Assembly: GCA_942159475.1 (NCBI GenBank)
Contig: OW804097.1
Coordinates: 3,637,357 to 3,701,356, forward strand
DNA: 64,000 bases
Source of the DNA: Sthenelais limicola
Lineage: Eukaryota > Annelida > Polychaeta > Phyllodocida > Sigalionidae
Reading direction: 5' to 3'
Shown here piece by piece: positions 60,722 to 64,000 of the stretch (position 1 is its first letter; each line of letters opens with the position of its first letter). The notes beneath the pieces are model-generated. The model was not told the DNA's origin and did not search any database. It was given only the letters and a program-made list of their open reading frames with translations. The position numbers were made by a program, and so were the translations under genes.

Positions 60722-63560
60722 GTAACTAGGGTATTTGTTTCCTTAGCAACCAGGAGGTGACCAATCTCAGGTAACTAGGGTGTTTGTTTCCTTAGCAACC
60801 AGGAGGTGACCAATCTCAGGTAACTAGGGTGTTTGTTTCCTTAGCAACCAGGAGGTGACCAATCTCAGGTAACTAGGGTATTTGTTTCCTTAGCAACCAG
60901 GAGGTGACCAATCTCAGGTAACTAGGGTATTTGTTTCCTTAGCAACCAGGAGGTGACCAATCTCAGGTAACTAGGGTGTTTGTTTCCTTAGCAACCAGGA
61001 GGTGACCAATCTCAGGTAACTAGGGTGTTTGTTTCCTTAGCAACCAGGAGGTGACCAATCTCAGGTAACTAGGGTGTTTGTTTCCTTAGCAACCAGGAGG
61101 TAACCAATCTCAAGTAACTAGGGTATTTGTTTCCTTAGCAACCAGGAGGTGACCAATCTCAGGTAACTAGGGTATTTGTTTCCTTAGCAACCAGCAGGTG
61201 ACCAATCTCAGGTAACTAGGGTATTTGTTTCCTTAGCAACCAGGAGGTGACCAATCTCAGGTAACTAGGGTATTTGTTTCCTTAGCAACCAGCAGGTGAC
61301 CAATCTCAGGTAACTAGGGTGTTTGTTTCCTTAGCAACCAGGAGGTGACCAATCTCAGGTAACTAGGGTGTTTGTTTCCTTAGCAACCAGGAGGTGACCA
61401 ATCTCAGGTAACTAGGGTGTTTGTTTCCTTAGCAACCAGGTGACCAATCTCAGGTAACTAGGGTATTTGTTTCCTTAGCAACCAGGAGGTGACCAATCTC
61501 AGGTAACTAGGGTGTTTGTTTCCTTAGCAACCAGGAGGTGACCAATCTCAGGTAACTAGGGTGTTTGTTTCCTTAGCAACCAGGAGGTGACCAATCTCAG
61601 GTAACTAGGGTATTTGTTTCCTTAGCAACCAGGAGGTGACCAATCTCAGGTAACTAGGGTATTTGTTTCCTTAGCAACCAGGAGGTGACCAATCTCAGGT
61701 AACTAGGGTATTTGTTTCCTTAGCAACCAGCAGGTGACCAATCTCAGGTAACTAGGGTGTTTGTTTCCTTAGCAACCAGGAGGTGACCAATCTCAGGTAA
61801 CTAGGGTATTTGTTTCCTTAGCAACCAGGAGGTGGCCAATCTCAGGTAACTAGGGTATTTGTTTCCTTAGCAACCAGGAGGGGACCAATCTCAGGTAACT
61901 AGGGTATTTGTTTCCTTAGCAACCAGCAGGTGACCAATCTCAGGTAACTAGGGTGTTTGTTTCCTTAGCAACCAGGAGGTGACCAATCTCAGGTAACTAG
62001 GGTGTTTGTTTCCTTAGCAACCAGCAGGTGACCAATCTCAGGTAACTAGGGTGTTTGTTTCCTTAGCAACCAGGAGGTGACCAATCTCAGGTAACTAGGG
62101 TGTTTGTTTCCTTAGCAACCAGCAGGTGACCAATCTCAGGTAACTAGGGTATTTGTTTCCTTAGCAACCAGGAGGTGACCAATCTCAGGTAACTAGGGTA
62201 TTTGTTTCCTTAGCAACCAGGAGGTGACCAATCTCAGGTAACTAGGGTACTTGTTTCCTTAGCAACCAGGAGGTGACCAATCTCAGGTAACTAGGGTGTT
62301 TGTTTCCTTAGCAACCAGCAGGTGACCAATCTCAGGTAACTAGGATATTTGTTTCCTTAGCAACCAGCAGGTGACCAATCTCAGGTAACTAGGGTGTTTG
62401 TTTCCTTAGCAACCAGGAGGTGACCAATCTCAGGTAACTAGGGTATTTGTTTCCTTAGCAACCAGCAGGTGACCAATCTCAGGTAACTAGGGTATTTGTT
62501 TCCTTAGCAACCAGGAGGTGACCAATCTCAGGTAACTAGGGTATTTGTTTCCTTAGCAACCAGGAGGTGACCAATCTCAGGTAACTAGGGTGTTTGTTTC
62601 CTTAGCAACCAGGAGGTGACCAATCTCAGGTAACTAGGGTGTTTGTTTCCTTAGCAACCAGGAGGTGACCAATCTCAGGTAACTAGGGTAGTTGTTTCCT
62701 TAGCAACCAGGAGGTGACCAATCTCAGGTAACTAGGGTATTTGTTTCCTTAGCAACCAGCAGGTGACCAATCTCAGGTAACTAGGGTATTTGTTTCCTTA
62801 GCAACCAGCAGGTGACCAATCTCAGGTAACTAGGGTAGTTGTTTCCTTAGCAACCAGGTGGAGACCAATCTCAGGTAACTAGGGTAGTTGTTTCCTTAGC
62901 AACCAGGAGGTGACCAATCTCAGGTAACTAGGGTATTAGTTTCCTTAGCAACCAGGAGGTGACCAATCTCAGGTAACTAGGGTAGTTGTTTCCTTAGCAA
63001 CCAGGAGGTGACCAATCTCAGGTAACTAGGGTATTTGTTTCCTTAGCAACCAGGTGGAGACCAATCTCAGGTAACTAGGGTATTTGTTTCCTTAGCAACC
63101 AGCAGGTGACCAATCTCAGGTAACTAGGGTATTTGTTTCCTTAGCAACCAGGAGGTGACCAATCTCAGGTAACTAGGGTATTTGTTTCCTTAGCAACCAG
63201 GAGGTGACCAATCTCAGGTAACTAGGGTGTTTGTTTCCTTAGCAACCAGGAGGTGACCAATCTCAGGTAACTAGGGTGTTTGTTTCCTTAGCAACCAGGA
63301 GGTGACCAATCTCAGGTAACTAGGGTGTTTGTTTCCTTAGCAACCAGCAGGTGACCAATCTCAGGTAACTAGGGTATTTGTTTCCTTAGCAACCAGGAGG
63401 TGACCAATCTCAGGTAACTAGGGTATTTGTTTCCTTAGCAACCAGCAGGTGACCAATCTCAGGTAACTAGGGTATTTGTTTCCTTAGCAACCAGGAGGTG
63501 ACCAATCTCAGGTAACTAGGGTATTTGTTTCCTTAGCAACCAGGAGGTGACCAATCTCAG
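60722..63560 (+). repeat. 49-bp array of 58 donor-acceptor-microexon units
   Basis: The length is 2,839 bp, that is 58 units of 49 bp less one 3-bp deletion (about 61,440). Each unit is GTAACTAGGGTATTTG, then TTTCCTTAG, then 24 nt equal to the end of exon 19 (CAACCAGGAGGTGACC..CTCAG). Variants include GTG for GTA, CAGCAG for CAGGAG and GTAGTTG. The last unit is followed by AATGTC instead of a donor. Each unit contains GTTTCCTTAGCAAC, an X-box-like 14-mer. Confidence 0.98.
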
Positions 63561-64000
63561 AATGTCAGGATACAAGTGCAGAGCTGCCAACTTCTACGAT
63601 TTCGCCGTAGTTACTACGATTTCAGAATCAAAATACGATGCTACGATCTGTATGACAAAAACTACGTTTTGGGGGAATTTTGGGACCAAAACATGTTTTA
63701 ATAGATGAATACTGTAGTTTGTAGGCCTATCCACCGCCCACAGCTTTTTACCATAGAGTGTTTTTAAAGTATAAACAGTTACTATGGCACCAGTATGTAT
63801 ATTCAGGCTCTATTTTACCTGGAAATTCAGATTCAGGTACCGGTACCCATCACTTGCCAAAAATTTTAAAAATTATTTTACATTATGTACTGTGTGACTC
63901 ACGAAATTCTCCCATTTCTAAGTCGATTATGGGTAAAATTACTCCCAGAATGCACTATTTGACTCCTAATTTTCCCCCAAAAAATCCGGGGGAGCATCCC
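63561..64000. other. Intron 19 continuation, unclassified repeat-like sequence
   Basis: CTACGATTTC occurs twice (CTTCTACGATTTCGCC and TTACTACGATTTCAG), followed by AT-rich sequence to the window end. No further exon is seen. Confidence 0.4.

Noticed and set aside
60722..63560. CRISPR array
   Set aside because: The units are contiguous 49-bp repeats without unique spacers, in an intron of an animal gene.

Overview
This is eukaryotic nuclear DNA, AT-rich and crowded with transposon remnants and minisatellites. Coding DNA is split into short exons with GT-AG introns. The genome is probably that of a marine invertebrate, and a mollusc is my best guess. That guess rests on intron density, a (CACT)n-tailed SINE family, Harbinger and Tx1/L1-type remnants and many MITEs. 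It is inference only, because no ribosomal or mitochondrial marker is present.

Positions 1-27,600 hold no intact gene that I can support. They contain SINE copies, two diverged blocks with exon-like minus-strand repeats (1.96-4.80 kb), a diverged tandem block (9.05-10.18 kb), several MITE families, a GA-rich microsatellite and a broken Harbinger transposase (20.74-21.56 kb). A decayed Tx1/L1-type LINE (21.93-23.35 kb) and a possible 2.2-kb DNA element with inverted subterminal motifs (24.82-27.03 kb) follow.

Positions 28,236-60,721 carry the N-terminal half of one plus-strand gene, recognised as a CEP162 (KIAA1009) homologue. CEP162 is a centriole distal-end, microtubule-binding protein needed for ciliary transition-zone assembly. 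I could join 19 coding exons (2,357 nt, 785 codons plus 2 nt). Every exon junction is phase-consistent and each join keeps the frame open. The 3' part lies beyond the window. A CpG-rich segment with a YY1-type motif precedes the first exon.

The most unusual property is in the introns of this gene. Several minisatellites have grown over or beside splice junctions and copied acceptors, donors and exon ends. The intron 15 array repeats the acceptor and start of exon 16 ten times, mostly as potential 33-nt in-frame microexons. The intron 10 array repeats the exon 11 acceptor in 36-bp units. The intron 19 array has 58 units of 49 bp, each with an acceptor, 24 in-frame exon nucleotides and a donor. 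Each of those units also contains a 14-mer that fits the RFX X-box consensus, inside a cilium gene. A nested insertion with a hammerhead-like core and a tRNA-like segment, a TTAA-flanked element inside a minisatellite, and an 807-bp near-identical tandem duplication are further points of interest.
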